Source: Lolium rigidum
Lineage: Eukaryota > Streptophyta > Magnoliopsida > Poales > Poaceae
Assembly: GCF_022539505.1 (NCBI RefSeq)
Contig: NW_025900966.1
Coordinates: forward strand, 17,975-81,974
DNA length: 64,000 nt
Direction of reading: 5' to 3'
Position 1 is the first letter of the stretch; each line of letters begins with the position of its first letter. Made by a program: the position numbers and the translations under genes. The notes below the pieces were generated by a model. It was not told the origin of the DNA, did no database searches, and saw only the letters and a program-made list of their open reading frames with translations. Below, piece after piece: positions 12,196 to 23,951 of this stretch.

Positions 12196-12810
12196 CCACT
12201 TATTTATGGTGTCTACCACTTTTCGGGTGATGTTGACTGTTGTGCATGGTTGTCAGTGCGCAAGGGGTGCAAGCGAGCGAGGCCGAGAATGAGAGAGATG
12301 TTTTTTTTTGTTAGAGGGACAACCGAACGATCCTGAAGGACCCAGATTTCCAATACGCATCAGAGCGCAGTTTACAGCAGGACACAAAATAAACAGGAAA
12401 GTACGTCTAAATCCCTAAGATTTACATGGTAGACCCCAGGCTGAAAGCAATAAATGCGATCGGGTCCTTAACAGCCACCGTCCGGATTGATCCTCGTCGC
12501 AGCCGGGCACGAACCACTTGGCGCGACCAAATCGCCATGGCTACAGAGCCTGCACACCATGGCCTACGAGCTGAGCTAGAAACGCCCTGCCAAAACCGGC
12601 AGCCAACGGAGGTGGATAATTGGAGAGATGGAGAGAGAGAGAGTCTTGATGCCTCTCTCTTGACAAAGAAGATGGCTGGGAGTTTGCCTACCTACCGTAC
12701 GTGACTTGTGCTCACTGAATTGTGGGACGTCACGCATGGGAACGAGACGTAAGTGACATACTTGTTGCTCTAATAACTCGGGTGATTATTATACTGTATT
12801 AGTACATAGT
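12196..12810. other. Non-coding DNA of unknown origin
   Basis: I recognise no gene here. A T-run at 12300-12310 followed by GTTAGAGGGACAACCG reads, on the minus strand, like a poly-A tail after a 3' end, so a short LINE or SINE 3' fragment around 12300-12400 is possible but unproven. A GA-rich microsatellite lies at about 12625-12645. The open frame at 12426-12704 has no recognisable domain. Confidence 0.3.
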
Positions 12811-15800
12811 TTGCTATGTGCCTTGGTTTTTCATTTTTTGATTTTTTTTAAAAAATTATGCCCATTTTTTGAATCTTGGTCAAATCTAGGATTTGACCAT
12901 GATTTAAACAAGTTTGAAACATGAATATGACAAAGTAAGCATGTATCCTTTGTAGTCACTCCAAAATGAAGCTCTTGAGAGGGTTTTTGAAATTTCCATG
13001 TTTGAAACCAAAAACCACTTCTCTCTTCATGCTTGACTTCATAAGACAGAGTTTAGGGTCAGGGGTCTAGCTTGATACATGATTTTTCTGGTTTGAATAT
13101 GTCTAGACCTTGTTTATCAACTTAATTGAATGCTTACTACATGAAATAAGAAGACTATGTGCATTGGTTTTTCATTTTATTGATTTTTTTTGAATTTTTG
13201 TCCCCATTTGTTGAATCTTGGTCAAATCCTAGGTTTGACCATGATTTAGACAAGTTTAAAACATGAATATGAAAAAGATAGCATGTATCCTTCGTAGTCA
13301 CTCCAAAATCAAGCTCTTGTGAGGGTTTTTGAAATTTCCATGCTTGAAACCAAAAACCACTTCTCTTCATGCTTGACTTCATAAGACATAGTTTAGGGTT
13401 AGGGGCAGCTAGATACATGATTTCTCTGGTTTGAATATGTCTAGACCTTGTTTATCAACTTAATTGAATGCTTACTATATGACATAAGAAGACTATGTGC
13501 CTTGGTTTTTCATTTTTTGATTTTTTTTAAAAATTATGCCCATTTTTTGAATCTTGGTCAAATCCTAGGTTTGACCATGATTTAAACAAGTTGAAATATG
13601 AATATGAAAAAGTAAGCGTGTATCCTTCGTAGTCACTCCAAAATGAAGCTCTTGAGAGGGTTTTTGAAATTTGCATGTTTGAAACCAAAAACCACTTCTC
13701 TCTTCATGCTTGACTTCATAAGACAGAGTTTAGGGTTAGGAGTCTAGCTTGATACATGATTTTACTGTTTTGAATATATCTAGACCTTGTTTATAAACTT
13801 AATTGAATGCTTACTATATTACATAAGAAGACTATGTGCATTGGTTTTTCATTTTATTGATTTTTTTTTTGAATTTTTATCCCCAATTTGTTGAATCTTG
13901 GTCAAATCCTAGGTTTGACCAAGATTTAGACAAGTTTAAAACATGAATATGAAATATTAAGCCTGTATCGATCCTTCTTAGTCACTCCAAAATGTTTGAA
14001 ACCAAAAACCACTTCTCTTCATGCATTCTTGACTTCATAAGACAAAGTTTAGCTAGCTAGGGTTAGGGGGTAGCAAGATACATGATTTTCCTGGTTTGAA
14101 TATGTCTAGACCTTGTTTATCAACTTATTTGAATGCTTACTATATATATGACATAAGAATACTATGTGCCTTGGTTTTTGATTTTTTTGAATTTTATGCC
14201 TATTTGAATCTTGGTCAAATCCTAGGTTTGACCATGATTTAAACAAGTTTAAAACATGAATAAGAAAAATTAAGCATCTATCCTTCTTAGTCACTCCATA
14301 ATGTAGCTCTTGGGAGGGTTTTTGAAATTTCAATGTTTGAAACCAAAAAAAACTTCTCTTCATGCATGCCTGACTTCATAATTAAGACATAGTTTAGGGT
14401 TAGGGGGTAGATACATGATTTTCCTGGTTTGAATATGTCGATACCTTGTTTATCCACTTAATTGAATGCATACTATATGACATATATAAGAAGACTACGT
14501 GCCTTGGTTTTTCATATATTTTGAAATTTTATGCTTATTTGAATCTTGGTCAAATCCTAGGTTTGACCAGTTTCAATCATGGATATGAAAAATTAAGCAT
14601 CTATCCTTCTTAGTCACTCAAAAATGTAGATCTTGGGAGGGTTTTTGAAATTCCCATGTTTGAAACCAAAAACCACTTCTCTTCATGCATGCTTGACTTC
14701 ATAAGACATAGTTTAGGGTTAGGGGTAGGTAGATACATGATTTTTCTGGTTTGAATATGTCTAGACCTTGTTTATCAACTTAATTGAATGCTTACTATAT
14801 GTGACATAAGAAGAATATGTGCATTGGTTTATCATTTTATTGATTTTTTTTGAATTTTTATCCCCATTTTGTTGAATCTTGGTCAAATCCTAGCTTTGAC
14901 CAAGATTTAAACAAGTTTAAAACATGATTATGAAAAAGTAAGCCTGTATCGATCCTTCTTAGTCACTCCAAAATGAAGCTCATGGGAGGGTCTTTGAAAT
15001 TTCCATGTTTTTTCTGGTTTGAATATGTCTAGACCTTGTTTATCAACTTGAATGCTTACTATATGACATACAAAGACTATGTGCTTTGGGTTTTGAATTT
15101 GCTTTTGAATTTTTATGCCCATTTGAATCTTGGTCAAATCCTAGGTTTGACCATGACTTAAACAAGTTTAAAACATGAATATGAAAAAGTAAGCATGTAT
15201 CCTTCATTCCTTCTTAGTCACTCCAAAATGAAGCTCTTGGGACGGTTTTTGAAATTTCCATGTTTGAAACCAAAAACCACTTCTCTTCAACATGCATGCT
15301 TGACTTCATAAGACAGAGTTTAAGGTTAGGGGGTAGATACATGATTTTTCAGGTTTAATATGTCTAGACCTTGCTTATCAACTTAATTGAATGCTAACTA
15401 TATGACATAAGAAGACCTTGGTTTTTCATTTTTTTTGAATTTTATGCCCGTTTGAATCTTGGTCAAATCCTAGGGTTGACCAAGATTTGGACAAGTTTAA
15501 AACATGAATATGAAAAGGTAATCATGTATGCTTCTTAGTCACTCCAAAATGAAGCTCTTGGGAGGGTTTTCGAAATTTCCATGTTTGAAACCCAAAACCA
15601 CATCTCTTCATGCTTGACTTCATAAGACAGAGTTTAGGGTTAGGGGGTAGATACATGATTTATCTGGTTTGAATATGTCTAGACCTTGTTTATCAACTTA
15701 ATTGAATGCTTACTATATGACATAAGAAGACTATGTGCCTTGGTTTTTAATTTATTTTGATTTATTTTGAATTTTTATGCCCATTTGAATCTTGGTCAAA

Positions 15801-16885
15801 TCCTAGGTTTTTTTGGCGGAGTGCATATTCTCATGAATATGAAAAAGTAAGCATGTATCCTTCTTAGTCACTCCAAAATGAAGCTCTTGGGAGGGTCTTT
15901 GAAATTTCCATATTTTTTCTAGTTTGAATATGTCTAGACCTTGTTTATCAACTTGAATGCTTACTATATGACATACAAAGACTATGTGCTTTGGGTTTTG
16001 AATTTCTTTTTGAATTTATGCCCATTTGAATCTTGGTCAAATCCTAGGTTTGACCATGACTTAAACAAGTTTAAAACATGAATATGAAAAAGTAAGCATG
16101 TATCCTTCATTCCTTCTTAGTCGCTCCAAAATGAAGCTCTTGGGAGGGTTTTTGAAATTTCCATGTTTGAAACCAAAAACCACTTCTCTTCAACATGCAT
16201 GCTTGACTTCATAAGACAGAGTTTAAGGTTAGGGGTAGATACATGATTTTTCAGGTTTAATATGTCTAGACCTTGTTTATCAACTTAATTGAATGCTTAC
16301 TATATGGCATAAGAAGACCTTGGTTTTTCATATTTTTTTTGAATTTTATGCCCGTTTAAATCTTGGTCAAATCCTAGGTTTGACCAAGATTTGGACAAGT
16401 TTAAAACATGAATATGAAAAGGTAATCATGGATGCTTCTTAGTCACTCCAAAATGAAGCTCTTGGGAGGGATTTTGAAATTTCCATGTTTGAAACCCAAA
16501 ACCACATCTCTTCATGCTTGACTTCGTAAGACAGAGTTTATGGTTAGGGGGTAGATACATGATTTTTCTAGTTTGAATATGTCTAGACCTTGTTGATCAA
16601 CTTAATTGAATGCTTACTATATGACATAAGAATACTATGTGCCTTGGTTTTTCATTTATTTTGATTTATTTTGAATTTTTGTGCCCATTTGAATCTTGGT
16701 CAAATACTAGGTTTGACCTTAAATCATGAATATGAATAATTAAGCATCTATCATTCTTAGTCACTCCAAAATGTAGCTCTTGGGAGGTTTTTGAAATTTC
16801 CATGTTTGAAACCAAAAACCACTTCTCTTCATGCATGCTTGACTTCATAAGATAGAGTTTAGGGTTTGGGGGTAGACAGCACGCG
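12811..16885. repeat. Tandem array of about 13 monomers of ~335 bp
   Basis: Each monomer begins near CTATGTGCCTTGGTTTTTC and passes through CTTGGTCAAATCCTAGG, AGTCACTCCAAAATG, GGGTTTTTGAAATTTCC, ACCAAAAACCACTTCTC and GACTTCATAAGACA. Starts fall near 12811, 13151, 13489, 13829, 14159, 14494, 14811, 15076, 15409, 15727, 15984, 16311 and 16630. Typical spacing is 317-341 bp; two intervals (14811-15076 and 15727-15984) are about 260 bp because a middle part is deleted. Variants show a higher-order period of about 0.9 kb in the right third. AT-rich, no coding signal. Such arrays occur inside CACTA transposons, which fits the CACTA terminus to the right, but this is inference. Confidence 0.85.
15807..15835 (+). 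repeat. Filler-like patch inside one array monomer
   Basis: The run TTTTTTGGCGGAGTGCAT, then one base, then TTCTCATG replaces the normal monomer text between CCTAGG and GAATATGAAAAAG. The same run, with a single mismatch, occurs outside the array at 17543-17570. No other monomer has it. Confidence 0.7.
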
Positions 16886-17285
16886 CCGACGCGTGGACGT
16901 AATTTATTCTCTATCCCCCTGACATGCACTTGCCAGTGTCTTCAACAGTCTGACATGAGCAGTGTAGCTTTTATGGAGCCCAGCGGAGAGGGGCTCCATT
17001 TCTTGAGCGGTAGCGAGGTGACTCTGGGGCTAAAAAGAAGACCTTTTTTTCTCCATGAAGTCAAAGAAAAATACCCCTTTTTTCACCTTGCGCGACATGA
17101 GGGGAAGTTCGACCGGGGGGAGTACTGTTATCGGGTCTGGTCGTCGCCCTCCTCCTCCCCACCTCATTTCCTCCACTGTTTCACATATTTTAGCTTCTAT
17201 TTATGCGGTGCCGTGGAGGTGGGGGTCTGGTCGTCACCCTCCTCCTCCCCACCACATTTCCTCCGCTGTCTCGCAACTCCTTGAT
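16886..17285. other. Unassigned non-coding DNA with a ~92-bp tandem duplication
   Basis: No protein is recognised. A pyrimidine-rich unit beginning GGTCTGGTCGTC at about 17133 is repeated with a few changes from about 17225 (CCCTCCTCCTCCCCACC, then CATTTCCTCC in both). The upstream part (16886-17100) shows nothing identifiable. Its position suggests it may be upstream of the gene fragment that follows. Confidence 0.4.
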
Positions 17286-17286
17286 C

Positions 17287-17378
17287 TACTACTCCTATCC
17301 ATATGCATGCCACTCAAATGGATGTATTTGTAGATACATCCATTTTAGTGGCAGATAATATGGACCGGAGGAAGTACT
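17287..17378. mobile_element. Stowaway-type MITE (about 90 bp), degenerate
   Basis: The ends read TACTACTCCTATCCATA on the left and, reverse-complemented, TACTTCCTCCGGTCCATA on the right, degenerate forms of the CTCCCTCCGTCC end of Stowaway (Tc1/Mariner) MITEs. Between them is a near-perfect hairpin, AAATGGATGTATTTG facing TAGATACATCCATTTT. TA dinucleotides sit at the edges as expected for this superfamily. It resembles the short Stowaway MITEs common in Triticeae. Confidence 0.65.
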
Positions 17379-17739
17379 AATAATATGAGGCATGTTGTTG
17401 AATTGGCCCTATTTAGTAGAGTTTCATTTGAGAGTTTACATCTTTCTGCCACCATTTTTTTTGATTTAGCTTGTCTTTTGTACCCACCATTTTATCGATC
17501 AGGGTTAATGCAAGATCCATAGCAGACTAGCTTGTCATGACATTTTTTTGGCGGAGTGCATCTTCTCATGGCGAGCTAGCGACTTTCCCTACTAGAATTT
17601 ATTTTGTTGAACTACATTTTTTGGATTTTCCCATATTATTTGTGCACAACTATGAGCCGCCCGCAATTCAGCACCATATTTTGGTGCCATATATTGGCGG
17701 GATTTTCTAGTTCAATTGTTTTGTACTAGGATATTAGCA
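17379..17739. other. Unassigned AT-rich DNA
   Basis: No gene or clear repeat is seen, apart from the 28-bp run at 17543-17570 that recurs in the array at 15807-15835. It precedes the gene fragment and could be its promoter region; no convincing TATA box stands out. Confidence 0.3.
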
Positions 17740-19159
17740 GGATGCTATCTTCTAGGGCTTTCACTTCCCCTATATCCAGCCCCACCCAAGGACAAGCAAG
17801 GGCCTCTCTCCCTACCTCGCTCCTAGTCCGTCTCGCTCCCTCTCAATCCTCCATCCATAGCCGACATCCACCGCGCCGGAGCCAGCTCAGCGATGCCATC
17901 AACCACACTCCGTCCACTTCGTCGGATCTGCTTCCCCGACTCACTGGTTCATCGCACCGGCCGGCGAGATTGGTACACAAAGCGGCACCATGATCCACCT
18001 CCCCAGTCGACCAAGGTTGAACACTTTGTCCGGCTGCTTTTGTTATGTATTTGATTTCCGAGACTAGTTTATTGCTTGCTTCCACTGCTTGTTATTAGCA
18101 TCTTTTTTTGTAATGCCTGCTAGATATTCCACTCGAGAATGCCTACGAAGAATCTCGGAGGCAAAATAAATTGCGGAATAACATAATTGCAGCCTCGATC
18201 GGCATACCGTTGATTGGGACAAAATCACCGCACCCCGAGTCATTGCCGAGATTTTTCACCCGTGTGATGTGCCGCCAAAAGGACGATCCCGTGGGGCTGC
18301 TGCTGAAGAAGGTATTTAGCCGCACTGCTCAAATTTCATATGTGTTGTTTGCTGATTGATTTGATGAACTTTGATTTGCAGCAGCTAGCCACTTCTCATG
18401 TTCCTGACAAAGACAGTGAGCGCGCCAGTGATGCAGACATTGGTAGAAAGGAGGAGGGATTTGGTCCTATTGTTCTAGCAAGCAATCATTTGAGGGGCCG
18501 CCTAGGATCAGCACATCTAGTTCCTCCTGAGCTCAACATTAAGGAGGTAATTTTATAATAGTGTTTGAAACATGACATAATCTAATGTACTGAAAGAGAT
18601 CAAACTGTCAACAGGAGTGGAGTGGTATAGATGGTAGTGATATAGATAAAGATTTCAGATTTCCTAATTTTGTCTTCAAAATAGTGTCGCCCCGGCCTCT
18701 GCATGCAAATGATGCACCCACCCTTTTATTGCAATGTTTTAGACTCCATCATTTAAGGTTTAGAAACTCATGGGTTGCTCAAAGTGGTGACATGAATCAA
18801 CCAACATATTTCCTTTTAATCTGCTGATTGATTTTATGCATGGCAAATCGCAGAAGCAAGTGACTGCTCATGTCCCTGCCAAGCAGCATTGTAGCATAGA
18901 TGTCCAGAGTTCCACTGATGCAAACGTTTGTAGGAACAAAACAGAAGGATGTGGCACTGGGGAAGCTAAGATTAGACGTCTTCAAAAGGACTTGGATGTG
19001 GCCACTTGGCGGAACAAAGAAATGAATCGAGGATGGAATTCTACAATTCAAGATGGCCTACATGCTGTTGCTGATCTGCAGAAGCTAGTGGCTGGCAACT
19101 TGGTTACCGCTTTGGCTGATGCAGATGTCCATGAGATCAACTGGACGATCTTGGAACAG
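17740..19159 (+). pseudogene. Unrecognised multi-exon gene fragment with a duplicated exon
   Basis: A GC-rich leader (17740-18020) is followed by exons with good GT-AG borders: 18124-18311, 18382-18546, one starting at 18615 (end unclear, perhaps near 18690), and 18854-19159. The last intervals between exon borders are all phase 0 and the joined frame stays open, which supports a real gene. Visible text includes SIGIPLIGTKSPHPESLPRF, then SHVPDKDSERASDADI, then EWSGIDGSDIDKDF, then AHVPAKQHCS with SSTDANVCRNKTEG and LQKLVAGNLVTALADADVH. Exons 2 and 4 share the pattern HVP-K, S-DA, RK or RNK, EG, so one is probably a copy of the other. I do not recognise a domain. The 3' end is cut by the Athila-type remnant. 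It could be CACTA cargo or a CACTA-encoded accessory gene. Confidence 0.55.
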
Positions 19160-19286
19160 GTGAAAGCAAAAGGAGGAAAAATGGATTAGCTACCCATGCC
19201 AACCTTCTAATGAGAGTAACTCTTTATCTCTTACACCATTCGATTGTCCTCCATGCTTACCAAAGGCGGATGAATGTTATGTTCCT

Positions 19287-19963
19287 GTGGATTCTCTTGA
19301 AATATTCCCTATGAGTAAAACTTGTGAGAATAATTATGCTACTGTTATCTATGATAATCCATGCTATTTTGATAAATCTTATGATAATGCTTTGTTTGTG
19401 CCTGATGTCAAAATGCATGGTACTAAAGAGTTTTGCTTGGCAAATGTTTATGATAAATCTCTAGATGATGGTCCTAAGTTACTTGATAATATTAATTGTA
19501 CTACTAATGAAAATGGGATTGGAGAGTTCTTGACTTTATCTATGAGTCCCATATCTTTTGAGATTGATCAATCATGTTGTTATATTGTTGATAAAAGTGG
19601 GTTTGAAAGTTTTAATCCAACTATTTTTGAGCTTGATAAAAATTATGTGTTTGGAAATCATGAAAAGCATGCTGTATGTGATAGTTATGTTGTTGAGTTT
19701 GTTAATGAAGCTACTGAAAATTATTATCAGAGAGGAAAATATGGTTGTAGAAATGTGCATGGTACTAAACACCTCTCTATATGCTGAAACTTTTGAAGTT
19801 ACCCGTGTTTTATCTTCCAATGCTTGTCACTTTGTTCTTCATGAATTTATTTGTGTACAAGATTCCTATGCATAGGAAGTGGGTTAGACTTAAATGTGTT
19901 TTGAACTTTCTTTTTGATGCTCTCCTTTGCTTCAACTCTTATGTCTTGCGAGTGCATCATTGA
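19287..19963 (+). pseudogene. Athila-type post-pol ORF with C-terminal membrane segments, frameshifted
   Basis: The first open part (19287-19787) has short motifs such as PMSKTCENNYAT, LANVYDKSLDDGPKLLDNI and NYVFGNHEKHAVCDSYVVEF that I associate with the third, envelope-like ORF of Triticeae Athila elements. The frame is broken by a 1-nt loss near 19768. The continuing frame (19781-19963) encodes hydrophobic stretches, around FYLPMLVTLFFMNLFVY and FLFDALLCFNSYVL, that could span a membrane. Function is not established for the family. Being in a truncated element, it is not expected to be expressed. Confidence 0.55.
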
Positions 19964-22399
19964 AATTGCTGAGCCCATCTTAATGGCTATAAAGAAAGCA
20001 CTTCTTGGGAGATAACCCATGTTTTTATTTTGCTACTGTTTTGTTGTGTTTTGGAAGTTGTTACTACTGTATTAACCTCTACTTATCTTTATTTTATTGC
20101 AATGTTGTGCCAAGTGAAGTCTCTAATAGAAGGTTGATGCTAGATTTGGATTTCTCCGCAGAAACAGATTTCTTGCTGTCACGAATTTGGGTAGGATTCT
20201 CTGTAGGTAACTCAGAAAAATCTGCCAATTTATGTGAGTGATCCCCAGATATGTACGCAACTTTCATTAGTTTTGAGTTTTCTGATTTGAGCAACGGAAG
20301 TAGCTCTTAAAAATCCGTCTTTACTGGCTGTTCTGTTTTGACAGATTCTGTCTCTATTTTTTGCATTGTCTCTTGTGGACTTTAAGTGAGGCTTTCTAGA
20401 CGTGGAGAGCTGTAGCTAATCTTTTATTGAGTTCTTGCAATGTGTCACTACAGGGCTAAAGTGGATTAAAGTTTTTTTGAGTACTAACCCCTCTAATGAA
20501 GTTTATGAGAAGTTTGGTGTGAAGGAAGTTTTCAAGGGTCAAGAGAGGAGGATGATATATGATCAAGAAAAGTGAAAAGTCTAAGCTTGGGGATGCCCCC
20601 GTGGTTCATCCCCGCATATTTCAAGAAGACTCAAGCGTCTAAGCTTGGGGATGCCCAAGGCATCCCCTTCTTCATCAACTTATCAGGTTTCTTCTATTGA
20701 AACTATATTTTTATTCGATCACATCTTATGTGCTTTACTTGGAGCGTCTGTGTGTATTTATTTTTGTTTGTGTTTGAATAAATTCGGATCCTAGCATTCC
20801 TTGTGTGGGAGAGATACACGCTCCGCTTTTTCATATGAACACCGGTGTTCTTCATTTTACTTTTAAGGTTCATGACAAAAGTTGGAAGCTATTGCACTTA
20901 TTGTTATTTGGTTGGAAACAGAAAATGCTTCATATTGTATTGAATAATTTGATACTTGGCAATTGTTTTGAGCTCTCAAGTAGATCATGATTAAGCTCTT
21001 GCACCATGTAGTTTGAACCTATTATTGGAGAACTACCGTAGAGCTTGTTGAAATTGGTTTGCATGATTGGTCTCTCTAAGGTCTAGATATTTTCCGGTAA
21101 AAGTGTTTGAGCAACAAGGAAGACGAGTGTAGAGTCTTATAATGCTTGCAATATGTTCTTATGTAAGTTTTTCTGTACCGGTTCATACTTGTGTTTGCTT
21201 CAAACAACCTTGCTAGCCAAAGCCTTGTACTGAGAGGAAATGCTTCTCGTGCATCCAAAAACCTTGAGCCAAAACCTATACCATGTGTGTCCACCATAAC
21301 TACCTACTATGTGGTATTTTTCTACCATTCCAAGTAAATACTTCATGTGCTACCTTTAAACAATTCAAAACTTTATTATCTCTTATTTGTGTCAATGTTT
21401 TATAGATCATGAGGAAGTATGTGGTGTTTTATCTTTCAATCTTGTTGGGCAGCTTTCACCAATGGACTAGTGGCTTCATCCGCTTATCCAATAATTTTGC
21501 AAAAAGAGCTGGCAGCGGGGTTCCCAGCCCCAATTAATTAACTTTCATTAATAATTCTCTTCACATGTTTTGCCCTGATTCATCAGTAAGCAACTTAATT
21601 TTGCAAATAGACACTCCTTCATGGTATGTGAATGTTGGAAGGCACCCGAGGATTCGGTTAGCCATGGCTTGTGTAAGCAAAAGGTTGGGAGGAGTGTCAT
21701 CCATAAATAAAACTAAAGTACATGTGTAAACAAAAGAGAAGAGGGATGATCTACCTTGCTGGTAGAGATAACGTCCTTCATGGGAGCCGCTCTTTGAAAG
21801 TCTGTTTGATGAGGGGGTTAGAGTGCCCACTACCATTCGTTGACAACAACAAACACCTCTCAAAACTTTACTTTTATGCTCTCTATATGATTTGAAAACT
21901 TAAAAAGCTCTAGCACATGATTTAATCCCTGCTTCCCTCTGCGAAGGGACTTTCTTTTACTTTATGTTGAGTCAGTTTACCTACTTCCTTCCATCTTAGA
22001 AGCAAACACTTGTGTCAACTGTGCATTGATTCTTACATACTTGCTTATTGCACTTATTATTCTACTTTGTGTTGACAATTATCCATGAGATATGCATGTT
22101 GAAAGTTGAAAGCAACTGCTGAAATTTATATCTTCCTTTGTGTTGCTTCAATGCCTTTACTTTGAATTTATTGCTTTATGAGTTAACTCCTATGCAAGAC
22201 TTTTTGATGCTTGTCTTGAAAGTACTATTCATGAAAAGTTTTACTATATGTTATCTATTTGTTAGCAACTATAGATCATTGCCTTGAGTCACTTCATTCA
22301 TCTCATATGCTTTACAATAGTATGATCAAGGTTATGTAATTAGCATGTCACTTCGGAAATTATTCTTTTTATCGTTTACCTACTCGAGGGCGAGTAGGA
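19964..22399 (+). other. Non-coding 3' internal region of the Athila-type element
   Basis: About 2.4 kb between the post-pol ORF and the 3' LTR, without sense coding capacity. It holds two internal copies of CTAAGCTTGGGGATGCC (near 20582 and 20639) identical in core to the terminal polypurine tract. Its part 21475-21975 is an inverted match of 47385-47870 in the minus-strand element. Confidence 0.6.
21561..21863 (-). other. Conserved open frame antisense to the Athila-type element (100 codons)
   Basis: The predicted peptide starts MRGVCCCQRMV and shares almost its whole length with the frame at 47433-47768 (shared blocks NRLSKSGSHEGRY, FSFVYTCTLVLFMDDTPPN, GVSICKIKLLTDESGQNM). A middle stretch of about 20 residues differs as if by two compensating frameshifts. 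No domain is recognised; it may be only a by-product of DNA similarity. Confidence 0.3.
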
Positions 22400-22417
22400 A
22401 CTAAGCTTGGGGATGCT
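22400..22417 (+). other. Polypurine tract of the Athila-type element
   Basis: CTAAGCTTGGGGATGCT ends directly at the LTR start TGATACGTCTCC (22418). This is where plus-strand DNA synthesis would start in reverse transcription. Confidence 0.75.
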
Positions 22418-23951
22418 TGATACGTCTCCAATGTATCTATAATTTCTGATGTTCCATGCTAGTTTTATGACAATACCTACATGTTTTGCTCACACTTTAT
22501 AATATTTTTATGCGTTTTCCGGAACTAACCTATTAACAAGATGCCGAAGTGCCAGTCCTGTTTTCTGTTATTTTTGGTTCCAGAAAGGCTGTTCGGGCAA
22601 TATTCTCGGAATTCTACGAAACGAAAACCAAACATCATAATTCACCGAGACGGACCAGGACACCGAAGGAGAGTCGGAGGGGAGGCCTGGGGCCCCCAGA
22701 CCATAAGGCGGCGCGACCTGGAAGGGGGGCGCGCCAGCCTATGGGGTGGGACCCCCAGGCGCCCCCTTGCGCCGCCTCTTCGCCTATAAGACCCCTCGCG
22801 ACCTAAAACTTAGATACGAATTGACGAAACTCCAGAAAGACTCCAGGGGCGCCGCCGCCGTCGCGAAACTCCAATTCGGGGGACAGAATCTCTGTTCCGG
22901 CACGCCGCCGGGATGGGGAAGTGCCCCCGGAAGCCATCTCCATCAACGCCATCGCCTCCATCATGCTCCGTGAGTAATTCCCCCATGGACTACGGGTTCT
23001 AGCTGTAGCTAGTTGGTACTCTGTCCCCCATGTACTTCAATACAATGATCTCATGAGCTGCCTTACATGATTGAGATTCATCTGATGTAATCGGTGTTGT
23101 GTTTGTTGGGATCCGATGGATTGTTACATTATGATTAGTCTATCTATAAAGTTTGTGAAGTTATTGTTGCTGCAATCTTGTTGTGTTTAATGCTTGTCAC
23201 TAGGGCCCGAGTGGCATGATCTTAGATTTAAGCTCTATACTTATTGATTAGATTGTATCTACAAGTTGTTTGCACATGTCTATGTCCGGAACCCGAGGCC
23301 CCAAAGTGACATCAACTGGGATAACTGGAGGGGAAGGCGTAGGTATGAGGATCACATTTTTTCACCAAGTGTTAATGCTTTGCTTCGGTGCTCTATTAAA
23401 AGGAGTACCTTAATTTCCAGTAGATTCCCTTGAGGCCCGGCTGCCACCGGCTGGTAGGACAAAAGATGTTGTACAAGTTTCTCATTGCGAGCACGTATGA
23501 CTATATATGGAAAACCTGCCTACATGATTAATAATCTTGATGTTCTGTCTTAATGCTATTTCAATCCTATCAATTGCCCAACTGTAATTTTTTCACCCAA
23601 CACTTGTTATTGGAGAGTTACCACTAGTGTAGATAGCTGGGAACCCCGGTCCATCTCTCATCATCATATACTCGTTCTACATGTCATTGGAAGTAGTATC
23701 AACTATTTTCACGGTGCCATTGCCTCCGTGTTACTATTACTCGCTGCTGTGTTACTCGTTACTATCTGCTCTCATATTACTCGCTGCTTTCACATCACCC
23801 CTGTTACTAGTGCTTTTCCAGGTGCAGCTGAATTGACAACTCAGTTGTTAAGGCTTATAAGTATTCTTTACCTCCCCTTGTGTCGAATCAATAAATTTGG
23901 GTTTTACTTCCCTCGAAGACTGTTGCGATCCCCTATACTTGTGGGTTATCA
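22418..23951 (+). repeat. 3' LTR of the Athila-type element
   Basis: The LTR is 1534 bp, TGATACG to TTATCA, with inverted termini. It has a GC-rich U3, a TATA-like CCTATAAGACC near 22783 and a conserved ATGCTCCGTGAGTA leader near 22963. It is collinear with the solo LTR at 6083-7621. The next bases, ACCCC (23952-23956), are the presumed target duplication. Confidence 0.88.

Larger units (their letters stand above)
19185..23951 (+). mobile_element. 5'-truncated Athila-type (Sabrina-like) Gypsy element
   Basis: Only the post-pol internal region and the 3' LTR survive; gag, protease, RT and integrase are absent. The left edge is placed near 19185, just after the last exon of the interrupted gene fragment, and is approximate. 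The right edge is sharp: polypurine tract CTAAGCTTGGGGATGCT, then LTR 22418-23951, then ACCCC, the presumed target duplication whose partner was lost with the 5' end. The family is the same as the solo LTR at 6083-7621. Confidence 0.75.

Noticed and set aside
12811..16885. The tandem array considered as a CRISPR-like or centromeric satellite array
   Set aside because: Repeats are directly adjacent with no unique spacers, and the single short array among transposons has no sign of centromere context.
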